DNA of 64,000 bases from JBGTLU01 sp041743935. GTDB lineage: Bacteria > Bacteroidota > Bacteroidia > Sphingobacteriales > Sphingobacteriaceae. The notes under the pieces were generated by a model. It searched no databases and was not told the DNA's origin. It saw nothing but the letters and a program-made list of their open reading frames with translations. Both the position numbers and the translations under genes were made by a program. Location: contig JBGTLU010000029.1 in the NCBI GenBank assembly GCA_041743935.1, positions 1 through 64,000 on the forward strand, read 5' to 3'. Below, one piece after another: positions 15,933-24,864 of this stretch. Numbering within the stretch: position 1 is the stretch's first letter; every line of letters begins with the position of its first letter.

Positions 15933-18617
15933 TCAATTATTTTTTTTAGTGGTGTCGCTACTTTTTGGACGAATAAAATTGATTATTTTTTTCTTGGCTT
16001 TTTCTTCTTCCGCTTTCTTAATACTATCTGCAATGGCTTTTAGTCTGGCTTCTTCTGCCTTTTTAATGCTATCGGCGCGTGCTCTCAATCGGTTGGCTTC
16101 GTTTTGGGCAGCATCTTTTAATTTATCTGCCTCGTCGTTAATTTTATCTGTTATTTCCGTTTTCTTGTTTTCAAATGCGGCTGTTAATGCATTATTTACT
16201 GCACCTTTCACTTCTGCCAAATCGAGGGTTATGGTCGGATTAGTAAGACTTCCACCCACCAAAGCATTTAATTTTACCATGTCGCCTAAATCTGCTGGCA
16301 AACCGCTTGCTTTTGAAAATTTAGCGGCCAAATCATTTACTACTACATTGGTTTGCGTACCCAATGCTGTTCTAGGAATGTTTATCGCCAATAAATAATC
16401 TATGCTCTTATCAAATCCTGTAAACCCTTGTACGGTCATGCTGTAATCCTTTTTCTTTATGTCGAAGGGGTCGATACGAACTCTACCATTTTCAACCTTA
16501 AATTTAGCGGCTAAATTATTTACCTCTATTTTTTTAAATGCATCGTTTTTAAGGATGGAGGATAATTTGTTTAATGGCTCAAAACCATCTACAATAGCTT
16601 GTATTATGTCGGTTAAACCTTCGGCAGAAATACTTGATAAAATAGGCATCATATCTGGGCCTAACTCAGTATTAAATTTCATTTTTGTGGAGAAAACCCC
16701 GTTAGTATATTGTGCAATTGGAGCAAATAATTTAACCGTATTAAAGGTTTCAAACGCTTTTTTGATGTTCATTTTTTCGATACCAAAATCCATGTTTACT
16801 ACCGGTTTCTGTGGGTTTTTGGTAGAATAATCTCCGTTCATGGTAACTCTTCCGTCCAAGGTATTCACCGAAAAATTGCGGAATTGCATGGCATTATCTT
16901 TTATGCTTACAATGCCAAGTGCATTGGTAAGTTCTAAATTATCATATAAGATTTTATCTGCCGAAGCAAACAACTGAAAATCTACATTTCCGGGCACTTC
17001 AATTACACTTAATTGGGTGTTTTCTATTTTAGCTGCTTCATCTGGGTCGGTCGGTCCCATCAATTCATTTACATCCAAAACATCCGACTCTAAATCGAAT
17101 TTACCTTTTAATGCTACTCCTTTGTTGAACAAGTATCCCAAATAGTTATCTATGCTACCATTTATCTTAAAATCGCTTTTACCCGCATAGATAAAAAGAC
17201 TGGATACGCTTATGTTTTTCGGTGAAAAATTGAAGCCACCCGACGGAATGCTTACCGGATAAGTTAGTGAAGTGGAAGTATAATTTATATCATTGGCCGT
17301 TAAGTATCCTTCGGAATAAAAAGCCTCATACTGACCTTTATCTATCATGGATTTTTTGCCTTTCATTTTTAGGTTGGCATCTACAATACCAGATATTTTT
17401 GTGTTTTCTATCGGTATCATTTTACTAATATCTCCTAAGTTTATTTTACCTTGGATTGAAGCCTCCACACTAGGATCTGAAACAGGAGTAGATAAAATTA
17501 ATTTTCCGTCAATCGGATTTTTGCCAAATTCTGCATGGAAATTAGAAACGTTTACTACGGTATTATCAGGCACTCCATCCGGGTTTGTGATAGAGGTTTT
17601 TATTTGTACGTTTTGGATGGAAGAAGGCAAACTAGGGTATTGAATTTTTCCATTTTCTACTGCTAAATCTACCCCAAAAGCTGGGATGCTTTTATCGTTG
17701 TAAATTCCTTTTGCAAAACCAGCAAATGTAAAATTACCATCGGCTTGCATACCGGCATAACTGCTGCTATATAAAACCGGAACCAAGGAAAGGAAATTTT
17801 TAAATGCCGATTTTTGAGCATCGAATTTTACATCAAAAACAATATCCACATCGTTAGGTAACTCAATGCTACCAACAAAACTTAGTAGTAGTTCATTGAG
17901 TTTAATTTCGTTCTCATCAAATGTAAAAAGCATGTTTGCCAAGTTAATTTGTATGGGAGCTGTAATCTCTGCTTTAGCTTTTGTTAAATAAGGAATTCCG
18001 CTATACACCACCGTTAATTCTTCCATTTCAGAATTGGTTTGCAACACAAAATCATCTAAAGTAAAATCTCCTTTTCCGGTATGATTTAGGCCGTTTATCT
18101 CCATAAAATACGTGAGTGGAGCATCATCATAAATAAATTTTCCGTTTTTTATTTCATAGCTTTTTACGTTGAACGAGAAATTGGTTGACGTACTATCCGT
18201 ATTTTTATCGGTGCTATCTTCTAGCATAATATTCCAGTTGGCAAAGCCACTTTCTGTAACCATTAAATGTACCGTTGGTTCCGTTAAGGTAAATGCGTTT
18301 ATGCCAATGGTTTCGCCACGTAGTACACTCATCAGGTTTAGGTTAATGGTAGTTTCTTTGATGCGTGCCATGGTATCGTTTTCAAACACTCCTTTACCAA
18401 CAATTTCTAAATCGGTAAGGATAAGCCCTAAATCCGGAAAAGTTCTAAGAAGAGTAACATCAACTTCATTGAAATCAATTTTTGCATTCACATTAGCATT
18501 GATACTTGCCTTTAGTTTTTCGATGATTTGATCTTTAAAAAGTATTGGAATGGCAAAAGCAACACCTATTACAAATACCAAGATTGCCAAAATGCTGAGC
18601 GTTATTTTTTTAGTCAT
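15933..18617 (-). CDS. AsmA family protein
   Basis: An 894-residue envelope protein. An N-terminal membrane anchor (residues 5-25) is followed by the AsmA domain (LKASINANVNAKIDFNEVDV, LRTFPDLGLILTDLEI). A long beta-rich region of the AsmA/TamB bridge type comes next, with a C-terminal AsmA_2-like part (VRIDPFDIKKKDYSMTVQG). The final 70 residues are a charged coiled coil with two repeats of the ADSIKKAEE unit. AsmA-like proteins are thought to carry phospholipids between inner and outer membranes. The coiled-coil tail is an addition compared with E. coli AsmA. Confidence 0.92.
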   Translation of the reverse strand: MTKKITLSILAILVFVIGVAFAIPILFKDQIIEKLKASINANVNAKIDFNEVDVTLLRTFPDLGLILTDLEIVGKGVFENDTMARIKETTINLNLMSVLRGETIGINAFTLTEPTVHLMVTESGFANWNIMLEDSTDKNTDSTSTNFSFNVKSYEIKNGKFIYDDAPLTYFMEINGLNHTGKGDFTLDDFVLQTNSEMEELTVVYSGIPYLTKAKAEITAPIQINLANMLFTFDENEIKLNELLLSFVGSIELPNDVDIVFDVKFDAQKSAFKNFLSLVPVLYSSSYAGMQADGNFTFAGFAKGIYNDKSIPAFGVDLAVENGKIQYPSLPSSIQNVQIKTSITNPDGVPDNTVVNVSNFHAEFGKNPIDGKLILSTPVSDPSVEASIQGKINLGDISKMIPIENTKISGIVDANLKMKGKKSMIDKGQYEAFYSEGYLTANDINYTSTSLTYPVSIPSGGFNFSPKNISVSSLFIYAGKSDFKINGSIDNYLGYLFNKGVALKGKFDLESDVLDVNELMGPTDPDEAAKIENTQLSVIEVPGNVDFQLFASADKILYDNLELTNALGIVSIKDNAMQFRNFSVNTLDGRVTMNGDYSTKNPQKPVVNMDFGIEKMNIKKAFETFNTVKLFAPIAQYTNGVFSTKMKFNTELGPDMMPILSSISAEGLTDIIQAIVDGFEPLNKLSSILKNDAFKKIEVNNLAAKFKVENGRVRIDPFDIKKKDYSMTVQGFTGFDKSIDYLLAINIPRTALGTQTNVVVNDLAAKFSKASGLPADLGDMVKLNALVGGSLTNPTITLDLAEVKGAVNNALTAAFENKKTEITDKINDEADKLKDAAQNEANRLRARADSIKKAEEARLKAIADSIKKAEEEKAKKKIINFIRPKSSDTTKKNN

Positions 18618-18791
18618 GAGGTTGGATTTTTAACGAAGATAATATTCCATTCTAAACGATTTATTACTACTCATTAATATTTTTTGTTTGTTATTTTAAC
18701 ATCAATTGATCTGTTGTCAACATCCAAAAAAATAAATCTCAAAACAAATTACATAATCCTTACATTAGAAAATTAGACCAATCAACATTTT

Positions 18792-20147
18792 ATGAAGAAG
18801 ATATTTTTATTAGGGGTAGTATTATTATGTGTTAGCCCCTCTTTTGCACAAACGGTTATCATTCAGCGTGACCAGCAAATTGTTAAAATTCTGGATGAAA
18901 TATCTGCCAAAAACATCGAAAATAATGTACGTAAACTCGTTTCATTTGGCACACGCCATACCATGAGCGACACGCTAAGCAATACCCGTGGTATTGGTGC
19001 AGCTAGACGGTGGATTAAAGCAGAGTTTGACCGTTATGCTAAAGAAAGTGGAGGCCGTTTAATTGCCGAGTACGATGCATTTGTATTGGAACCCGATGGC
19101 AACCGTATTACCCGAAGATCTGAACATAAAAACGTATTAGCCATTTTGCCCGGTATAGATACTGCCGATAAACGAATTTACATAGTTAGTGGGCATTATG
19201 ACTCCAGAGCAAGTGGAGCAAACGACGAAAAAATAGATGCTCCAGGCGCCAACGACGATGCCTCGGGAACGGCTGCGGTAATGGAAATGGCCAGAGTGTT
19301 TAGCAAATATCGATTTAATGCTACCCTAATTTTTGTAGCCGTAACCGGCGAAGAACAAGGTTTATATGGAGCTACTAATTTAGCAAGAGTGGCAAAAGAA
19401 AAAGGCTGGAACGTAGCAGGATTCATCACCAACGATATTATTGGAAACACGCATAGCAGCGAAACAGATTTAAAGGATAATACCAAATTAAGGGTGTTTA
19501 GTGAGGGAGTGCCAAGTTGGGAAACCGGTCCGATGACCTTACTCAGAACACAAACCGGAACAGAAAACGATTATCCGGCACGACAATTCGCTAGGTACAT
19601 CAAAGAAATTGGCGAACGTTATGTTGACCATATGGAGATTAAATTGATTTACCGCAGAGACAGATATTTACGTGGTGGCGATCATACTCCTTTTGCTAAT
19701 GCCGGTTTTACAGCCGTAAGGTTAACAGAAATGAATGAAGATTTTAACCGCCAACATCAAAATTTAAGAGTGGAGGATGGAGTGGATTATGGCGATTTAC
19801 CTGATTTTGTAGATTATAACTACGTGCAGAAAGTAACTCGGGTGAATGCTGCTACCTTGGCAAACATAGCTTCTGCCCCTCAAGAACCTCAAAATCCGGG
19901 ATTATTAATTAGCCAACTGACCAATGAAACCACCTTGGTTTGGGGAACTCCAAGAGGTAAAAAACCTAAGGGTTATTTTATTTTGATTAGAGAAACTACT
20001 AGTCCGTTTTGGGAGAAAAAAATATTTGTAGAAGGTAACAGAGCCACCATTCCTTATTCTAAAGACAATTATTTTTTCGGGATACAATCCGTAGATGAAA
20101 AAGGGCACGAGAGTTTACCGGTTATTCCACGACCAATTCGGCAGTAA
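18792..20147 (+). CDS. Exported M28 family zinc peptidase
   Basis: A 451-residue M28 aminopeptidase with an N-terminal signal peptide ending SFAQ. The co-catalytic zinc residues are visible in order: His and Asp in SGHYDSRAS (about 133), bridging Asp in GANDDASGT (about 152), Glu-Glu in TGEEQGLYG (about 184), an Asp in FITNDIIGN, and the final His in GGDHTPFANAGF (about 296). The C-terminal 90 residues look like a small fibronectin-type domain. It probably works in the periplasm or outside the cell. Its 3' end overlaps the convergent plsC-like gene by 26 bases. Confidence 0.93.
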   Translation: MKKIFLLGVVLLCVSPSFAQTVIIQRDQQIVKILDEISAKNIENNVRKLVSFGTRHTMSDTLSNTRGIGAARRWIKAEFDRYAKESGGRLIAEYDAFVLEPDGNRITRRSEHKNVLAILPGIDTADKRIYIVSGHYDSRASGANDEKIDAPGANDDASGTAAVMEMARVFSKYRFNATLIFVAVTGEEQGLYGATNLARVAKEKGWNVAGFITNDIIGNTHSSETDLKDNTKLRVFSEGVPSWETGPMTLLRTQTGTENDYPARQFARYIKEIGERYVDHMEIKLIYRRDRYLRGGDHTPFANAGFTAVRLTEMNEDFNRQHQNLRVEDGVDYGDLPDFVDYNYVQKVTRVNAATLANIASAPQEPQNPGLLISQLTNETTLVWGTPRGKKPKGYFILIRETTSPFWEKKIFVEGNRATIPYSKDNYFFGIQSVDEKGHESLPVIPRPIRQ

Positions 20148-20886
20148 GTTTATCCAACCCTAATTGTACTCTTATTGCTTCTTGAGCTTGGTTTGCAATT
20201 TCGTCGTAGTTTTTATCTTTTGGGTAGATAGCAGGCAACACAGTCCAGGTAACGGTAATGCCTACGTTCAACGGAAATTTTCCGTGCCTAACCAATTTCC
20301 ATGAATTTTCTATGGCCACCGGAACTACTATTGCATTAGGGCATTTTTTGAGTAAGGCAGCTATACCGCCACTCGAAAAACGTTTAATACTTCCATCTCT
20401 GGTTCTGGTTCCTTCCGGAAAAATAACTACAGAACAATTGGTTTCGTGCATGAGTTTACCGAGTCTGGCAATTTCTGCAATGGCTTGCTTCGGGTTTTTT
20501 CTATCTATCAATGCCGATTCTCCCTTTTGTAGGTTATAGGATATACTCGGAATTCCTTTACCCAATTCCATTTTTGAAACAAATTTTACCGAATATTCTC
20601 TCAAGTAAAGTATCATGGAAGGGATATCCCAAGTGCTCTGATGGTTGGCAGCAAAAATGATAGGATGCCCCACCGGAGGTTTTTCTACAAACCGGAAACG
20701 AAAGCGGTTTCCCATAATCCACCAAGAATGAACAATAAAAAAGTTCAATATGTCTACCGAGGTTTTATGTGCTTTCTTGCCAAACAGGTTATAACTAATC
20801 CATTGTATGGGATGAAAAATGCACAACAGAACAAAAAATAAAACAAAGTATATCGGACTTAATAGACAAGAAATAAAGTATCTCAT
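20122..20886 (-). CDS. plsC: 1-acyl-sn-glycerol-3-phosphate acyltransferase
   Basis: A 254-residue acyltransferase making phosphatidic acid from lysophosphatidic acid at the inner membrane. An N-terminal membrane segment (residues 5-30) is followed by the catalytic NHQSTWD box (H82, D87) and the FPEGTRTRDGS phosphate-binding motif (about residue 157). Its start overlaps the Nudix gene stop by four bases, so they form an operon. The 3' end overlaps the M28 peptidase gene by 26 bases on the opposite strand. The symbol follows family membership; paralogues in the genome cannot be excluded. Confidence 0.92.
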   Translation of the reverse strand: MRYFISCLLSPIYFVLFFVLLCIFHPIQWISYNLFGKKAHKTSVDILNFFIVHSWWIMGNRFRFRFVEKPPVGHPIIFAANHQSTWDIPSMILYLREYSVKFVSKMELGKGIPSISYNLQKGESALIDRKNPKQAIAEIARLGKLMHETNCSVVIFPEGTRTRDGSIKRFSSGGIAALLKKCPNAIVVPVAIENSWKLVRHGKFPLNVGITVTWTVLPAIYPKDKNYDEIANQAQEAIRVQLGLDKLTAELVVE

Positions 20887-21431
20887 TTTTTATTTGTTAG
20901 TAATTGATTTAGTTTCAGAATACCGGCTACTGACATAGCATCGGTTATTTCACCGCGCATCACCATATTTACTGCTTCTGTAAATGGCACTTTTTTAAGG
21001 GTTAACTCTTCTGTTTCTTCGGGTTCTGCCAATTGTTGGCTTAAATCTTTGGCGACAAAAATAATGGCTTTTTCGTCAGATACAGAATTGGACAAATGCA
21101 TCATTAAAATCTCCTCCCAACTATTTGCAACAAGACCGGTTTCTTCTAGTAATTCTCGTTTGGCACTTTCTAATGGATCTAAATTGAGTTTTCCTCCACC
21201 TTCGGGTATTTCCCAGGAGTAATCTTTTAACGGATACCTGTATTGCCCAACTAACCACGTATTATTTTCTTCATCTAACGGAATGATTCCTATTGCTAAG
21301 TTCTTAAAAGAAACTACCCCATAAATACCATTGCCACCGCCGGGGTTGGTAACCGAATATTCGGTCACATTTATCCATGCATTATCATACACTTCTTTTT
21401 CAGTATGGGTTTTCCAAGGATTTTTATTCAT
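20883..21431 (-). CDS. Nudix hydrolase (ADP-ribose pyrophosphatase-like)
   Basis: A 182-residue Nudix hydrolase, likely cleaving ADP-ribose or a related nucleoside diphosphate derivative. The preceding strand has WEIPEGGGK. The Nudix box contains the metal-binding core RELLEETGL, but the earlier conserved Glu (G-x5-E) is replaced by Leu (GGGKLNLDPLESAKREL). That change seems to occur in a subgroup, and the catalytic REUxEE Glu residues remain. It overlaps plsC by four bases. A terminator at 21447-21472 separates it from the upstream nuclease gene. Confidence 0.92.
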   Translation of the reverse strand: MNKNPWKTHTEKEVYDNAWINVTEYSVTNPGGGNGIYGVVSFKNLAIGIIPLDEENNTWLVGQYRYPLKDYSWEIPEGGGKLNLDPLESAKRELLEETGLVANSWEEILMMHLSNSVSDEKAIIFVAKDLSQQLAEPEETEELTLKKVPFTEAVNMVMRGEITDAMSVAGILKLNQLLTNKK

Positions 21432-21446
21432 CTGCTCAAAAGTAAA

Positions 21447-21472
21447 AAAGCATCCTAAATTTAGGATGCTTT
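21447..21472 (-). terminator. Intrinsic terminator of the nuclease gene
   Basis: A perfect 26-base palindrome (AAAGCATCCTAAA and its complement), with a run of six T on the minus strand after the stem. It lies just after the stop codon at 21497 of the nuclease gene. Confidence 0.9.
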
Positions 21473-21496
21473 ATTTAATTGGTGCGAAAAATTTAT

Positions 21497-22402
21497 TTAT
21501 TGTGTTGGCCCGTTATCTACACGGCTTTCAATTACACTTTGTATGCTTGATGGTACATTAGAAAGTAAATTATACCCTCTTATAGCTTCTATGTTATCAA
21601 CAGTTGTTCTGTAAGAACCCCAGCTTGTGCTAATATCTTGTCTGTTTGGAATGATTACAGAAATAACTCTAGTGCTAGTAGTTACTCGTGCAACATCATT
21701 AGAACCTACCGGCAAAACCACAATTACTTTCCAAGTGTGAGAAGGAACAGTAACTCTTCCAGCATCAATTGTATTGGTTGTGCCTCCATTGCTTCCGTTT
21801 CCTCCGGTTCCATATTGGCCAGCGATGATATACAATTCAAACCCCTGGTTAACCAATGTGCGGCAATAGTTTTCTAAACTAGCCCATGTTTGTTGGTTGT
21901 TTCTTGGTGCTTGAGGCATCATGTTGGTCATCAAAAAAGTTGCACCATTATCTGTAATGCTTCCAGTTCTATCTGCTGATGGGCACAGATGACCTCTATC
22001 AAACCCGCTACCTGAATAACTGGTGGAGCCAACTCTGTACCACCCGCTAGGTAATGCAGTATCAGTTCTGAAGTTATCTTGGCGAGGTGTGCTACCCAGC
22101 CAAGCAGAGCTTAAATGCCAACTAACCCAGTTAGGTGTTCCTCTATCGCGATGATAAGACATCACAAATTGAGATTTACTTAATAAATAATTACTTGGAA
22201 AAGAAGTACTGGTGGTTGCACCACTTGGGTTACCCATCGCTAAATTATTATCGCGAGTATTGGTAGTTTCGTTCCCTTTTGGATCAAAGTCAATTACTTC
22301 TTTATCTTGTACTATTTCTTCTAGTACACCTTTCTTTTTACAGGAAGTAACCGCGAACATTGCTGCTATTGCAATGAACAAACAAGTTTTAGTTAATTTC
22401 AT
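21497..22402 (-). CDS. DNA/RNA non-specific endonuclease, lipoprotein
   Basis: A 301-residue nuclease of the beta-beta-alpha metal (NucA/EndoG) family. The lipoprotein signal ends AVTSC at about residue 20. A low-complexity linker follows, then the nuclease domain: FVMSYHRDRGTPNWVSWHLS, the catalytic DRGHLCPSADRTGS with its general-base His near residue 137, and the metal-binding Asn region (TNMMPQAPRNNQQTWASLE). It probably digests extracellular nucleic acid from the cell surface or periplasm. It is a single-gene transcript with its own terminator. Confidence 0.95.
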   Translation of the reverse strand: MKLTKTCLFIAIAAMFAVTSCKKKGVLEEIVQDKEVIDFDPKGNETTNTRDNNLAMGNPSGATTSTSFPSNYLLSKSQFVMSYHRDRGTPNWVSWHLSSAWLGSTPRQDNFRTDTALPSGWYRVGSTSYSGSGFDRGHLCPSADRTGSITDNGATFLMTNMMPQAPRNNQQTWASLENYCRTLVNQGFELYIIAGQYGTGGNGSNGGTTNTIDAGRVTVPSHTWKVIVVLPVGSNDVARVTTSTRVISVIIPNRQDISTSWGSYRTTVDNIEAIRGYNLLSNVPSSIQSVIESRVDNGPTQ

Positions 22403-22535
22403 ACAGAGGGTTTAAGGATTAGGTGGCAATTATCGGTTGTTAGTGTAAACTTTAAATAAAGTTATAGTTATGTATTTGTAGGAAGAAATAGATTGTGCCA
22501 AAAGTTTTCAACAGAAATTAGGCACAAGCACAAAT

Positions 22536-22569
22536 CAAAAAAATGGTGCTCGTTGGAAACGAGCACCAT
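22536..22569 (-). terminator. Intrinsic terminator of the S9 peptidase gene
   Basis: A 12-base perfect stem (ATGGTGCTCGTT / AACGAGCACCAT) with a three-base loop. On the minus strand it is followed by a run of seven T. It is about 120 bases after the peptidase stop codon. Confidence 0.9.
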
Positions 22570-22600
22570 CAGGAAGTGGTATTTTTATTAATTTAATCTA

Positions 22601-22655
22601 TCAAACCACCCCGCCCTTCAGTCGGCACTACTTAATAAAGAGGGTAGATTTTCCT
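22601..22655. repeat. Degenerate copy of a CCACCCCGCCCTTC-type intergenic repeat
   Basis: Contains AACCACCCCGCCCTTCAGTC, then CACTACTTAATAAAGAGGGT and TTTTCC. I recall a dispersed repeat in Bacteroidota and other genomes of the form CCACCCCGTCCTTCGG...CCCTCCTT..AAGGAGGGG. This copy has the left part well kept and the CCTCC/GGAGG hairpin decayed. It lies in the 3' untranslated region of the S9 peptidase gene. Confidence 0.5.
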
Positions 22656-22688
22656 ACTTCTTACTTCATATTTCCTACTTCCTATTTC
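22650..22688. repeat. Pyrimidine-rich simple repeat (TTCCTACTTC)
   Basis: TTCCTACTTC occurs at 22651-22660 and 22672-22681, with TTACTTCATA and CCTATTTCATTTC around them. It abuts the peptidase stop codon. It resembles, on the opposite strand, the AAGT-type repeat inside the nuo operon. Confidence 0.6.
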
Positions 22689-24735
22689 ATTTCAGCCATT
22701 TATCTAACCAGCCAAAAAACTCTCGTTGCCATAAAATACTATTTTGCGGGCGAAGCATCCAGTGATTTTCATCCGGAAAACTCACAAATCTGCTTGGTAA
22801 GCCTAGCATCTGTGCTGCATTAAAAGCTTGCATGCCTTCGCTTATAGGTACTCTAAAATCTTTATCGTTGTGGATGATTAAAATAGGGCTATCCCATTTA
22901 TGAACGAATTTATGTGGCGAGAACAAATCGTAACTTTTTGAGCGCTTATCGCCCCAAAATGGACCGCCTAAATCCCAATCTGCAAAGAACATTTCTTCTG
23001 TGGTGGCATAGAAACTTTCTAGGTTAAATAATCCGCAATGTGCTACAAAGGTTTTGAATCTCTTTTCGTGAATTCCTGCCAAGAAAAAAGCAGAATATCC
23101 GCCATAACTAGCACCAACTACTCCTAAATTATCGGCATCAACGTAGGGTTCTTTTGCTAATTCGTCTATGGCAGATAAGTAGTCGCGCATGTTCTGTCCG
23201 CCCCAATCTCCACTAATCTGATCGTTCCATTCTTGCCCGAAACTTGGCAAACCTCTTCGGTTTGGAGCTACGATGATGTATCCGTTGGCAGCCATTAACT
23301 GAAAATTCCAACGGTAAGAAAAGAACTGACTTACGGTACTTTGTGGTCCACCTTGGCAATATAATAAGGTTGGGTATTTTTTTGTCGGGTCGAAATCTGG
23401 TGGGTAAATAACCCAGGTTAGCATGTCTTTGCCATCGGTAGTTCTTATCATTCTTTTTTCTACATTTCCCATTTTAACTCCACCCAAAACCTCTTTGTTC
23501 ATAAAAGTAAGCTGAGTTTGTTCGCCGGTTTGTGCATTTACCCTATAGAGTTCAATTGGATAACTCATACTCATTTTTGTAGCTACTAAGAATAGATTTT
23601 TCTTGTCTTGAGAAATATCAAATGCAGTAAAATCATGTATTCCATCGGTAATTTTGCGAAGACTTGGTTGTCCTCTTTTAGGCTCAAAATCATAGGCATA
23701 GAGCTGAACGGTTGCATTAATACCGCTTTCAAAGAATAAGGTTTTGCCATCTTTGCTCCAATTTAAGGCTCCAGAACTTTGGTCGAACCCAGCGGTTAAT
23801 TCTCTTTTTTGTCCGGTAATTCGGTCCATCACAAAGATTCTGTTTCTGTCTGCTTCAAAACCTTCCCGTTCCATACTCAACCAAGCAATGTGTTTGCCGT
23901 CGGGAGAAAACTTTGGTTCCACATCATAGCCTTTCATTCCTTCGGTCATGTTGGTAGTGGTGCCGGTTTCAATGTTGTACAAATAAATATCGGAGTTGGT
24001 ACTAAATGCATACTCTTTGCCTTTTTTCTTTTTGCTGGTGTAGGCAATTACTTTTCCATCTGGGCTCCAAGCCAATTGATTTTCTCCACCGAATGGTTTC
24101 AAAGGGGTGTTGTAAGGTTCATTTGGAGTTAAATTGGTAACATCTCCAATCAAATTACCATCAGAATAAGCAGCAAAAAATACATGCTCATAGTTTCCAT
24201 CTGCCCAAGAATCCCAATGTCTGTACATTAAATCGTCGTAAATCCTCACGTTCGCTTTAGGCAAATCAGGGTACATATCTTTTGGGCTTTTATCTACCTT
24301 AATGGTTCTTGTAAAATAGATGTGATTGCCTGTAGGAGAGTAATTAAAATTGCTAATTCCTCCTTCTATATTGCTCACTTGTCGTTTTTCACTTCCGTCG
24401 GGGTTTATTTCCCACAATTGTGCTGAGCCGGATTCTGCTGAAAGAAAACCAATTTTTAAACCGTCGGGTCTCCAACGGGGGTTAAATTCAGAGCTTGCAG
24501 TATTGGTGATTTTTGAAACGGGACCACCAGCAATAGAAATAGTATATAAATCTGTATTGCCTCGGTCGCCGGCTAAGTCAAATTCTCTAACAGAAAACAA
24601 AACGGTTTTACCATCCGGAGAAACAAGAGGTTCAAATACTCGGTTAATTTTCCAAAGCAACTCTGGAGTCATGCGGTCTTGTGCTTGCACAACAAAACCT
24701 ATAAACAATAAAGCAATAAGTAGTAATTTTTTCAT
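22687..24735 (-). CDS. Exported S9 family peptidase (dipeptidyl/acylaminoacyl peptidase type)
   Basis: A 682-residue peptidase with a signal peptide ending VVQAQ. The N-terminal part is a WD40/TolB-like beta propeller with repeated phrases such as FSPDGKHIAWLS and WSPDGKVIAYTS. The C-terminal alpha/beta hydrolase domain has the nucleophile motif GASYGGYS (about 541), the Asp in IIHNDKDFRVP (about 623) and the His in DENHWM (about 657). It probably removes short peptides in the periplasm. It stands alone, with a terminator at 22536-22569. Confidence 0.94.
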   Translation of the reverse strand: MKKLLLIALLFIGFVVQAQDRMTPELLWKINRVFEPLVSPDGKTVLFSVREFDLAGDRGNTDLYTISIAGGPVSKITNTASSEFNPRWRPDGLKIGFLSAESGSAQLWEINPDGSEKRQVSNIEGGISNFNYSPTGNHIYFTRTIKVDKSPKDMYPDLPKANVRIYDDLMYRHWDSWADGNYEHVFFAAYSDGNLIGDVTNLTPNEPYNTPLKPFGGENQLAWSPDGKVIAYTSKKKKGKEYAFSTNSDIYLYNIETGTTTNMTEGMKGYDVEPKFSPDGKHIAWLSMEREGFEADRNRIFVMDRITGQKRELTAGFDQSSGALNWSKDGKTLFFESGINATVQLYAYDFEPKRGQPSLRKITDGIHDFTAFDISQDKKNLFLVATKMSMSYPIELYRVNAQTGEQTQLTFMNKEVLGGVKMGNVEKRMIRTTDGKDMLTWVIYPPDFDPTKKYPTLLYCQGGPQSTVSQFFSYRWNFQLMAANGYIIVAPNRRGLPSFGQEWNDQISGDWGGQNMRDYLSAIDELAKEPYVDADNLGVVGASYGGYSAFFLAGIHEKRFKTFVAHCGLFNLESFYATTEEMFFADWDLGGPFWGDKRSKSYDLFSPHKFVHKWDSPILIIHNDKDFRVPISEGMQAFNAAQMLGLPSRFVSFPDENHWMLRPQNSILWQREFFGWLDKWLK

Positions 24736-24807
24736 TTTGTTTGGATTTTGGAATTAGCTAAAATAGGAATTTTATCCCATCCAAACAGTGGTGAGTTTGT
24801 ACATAAA

Positions 24808-24847
24808 AAAATCGCTTCTTTTACTTTTAGGTAGAAGAAGCGATTTT
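24808..24847 (-). terminator. Intrinsic terminator of metK
   Basis: A 13-base perfect stem (AAAATCGCTTCTT / AAGAAGCGATTTT) with a 14-base loop. On the minus strand it ends in a run of T. It lies 18 bases after the metK stop codon. Confidence 0.88.
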
Positions 24848-24864
24848 ATAAAGTAATAGTTAAA

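Noticed and set aside
18590..18601. TGCTGAGC match to the GIY-YIG-associated repeat
   Set aside because: Only eight bases, inside the AsmA coding sequence; the rest of the repeat is missing.
22687..24735. Possible TolB-type protein for the S9 peptidase gene, because of the beta propeller
   Set aside because: The C-terminal serine hydrolase triad is complete, so it is an S9 peptidase and not TolB.
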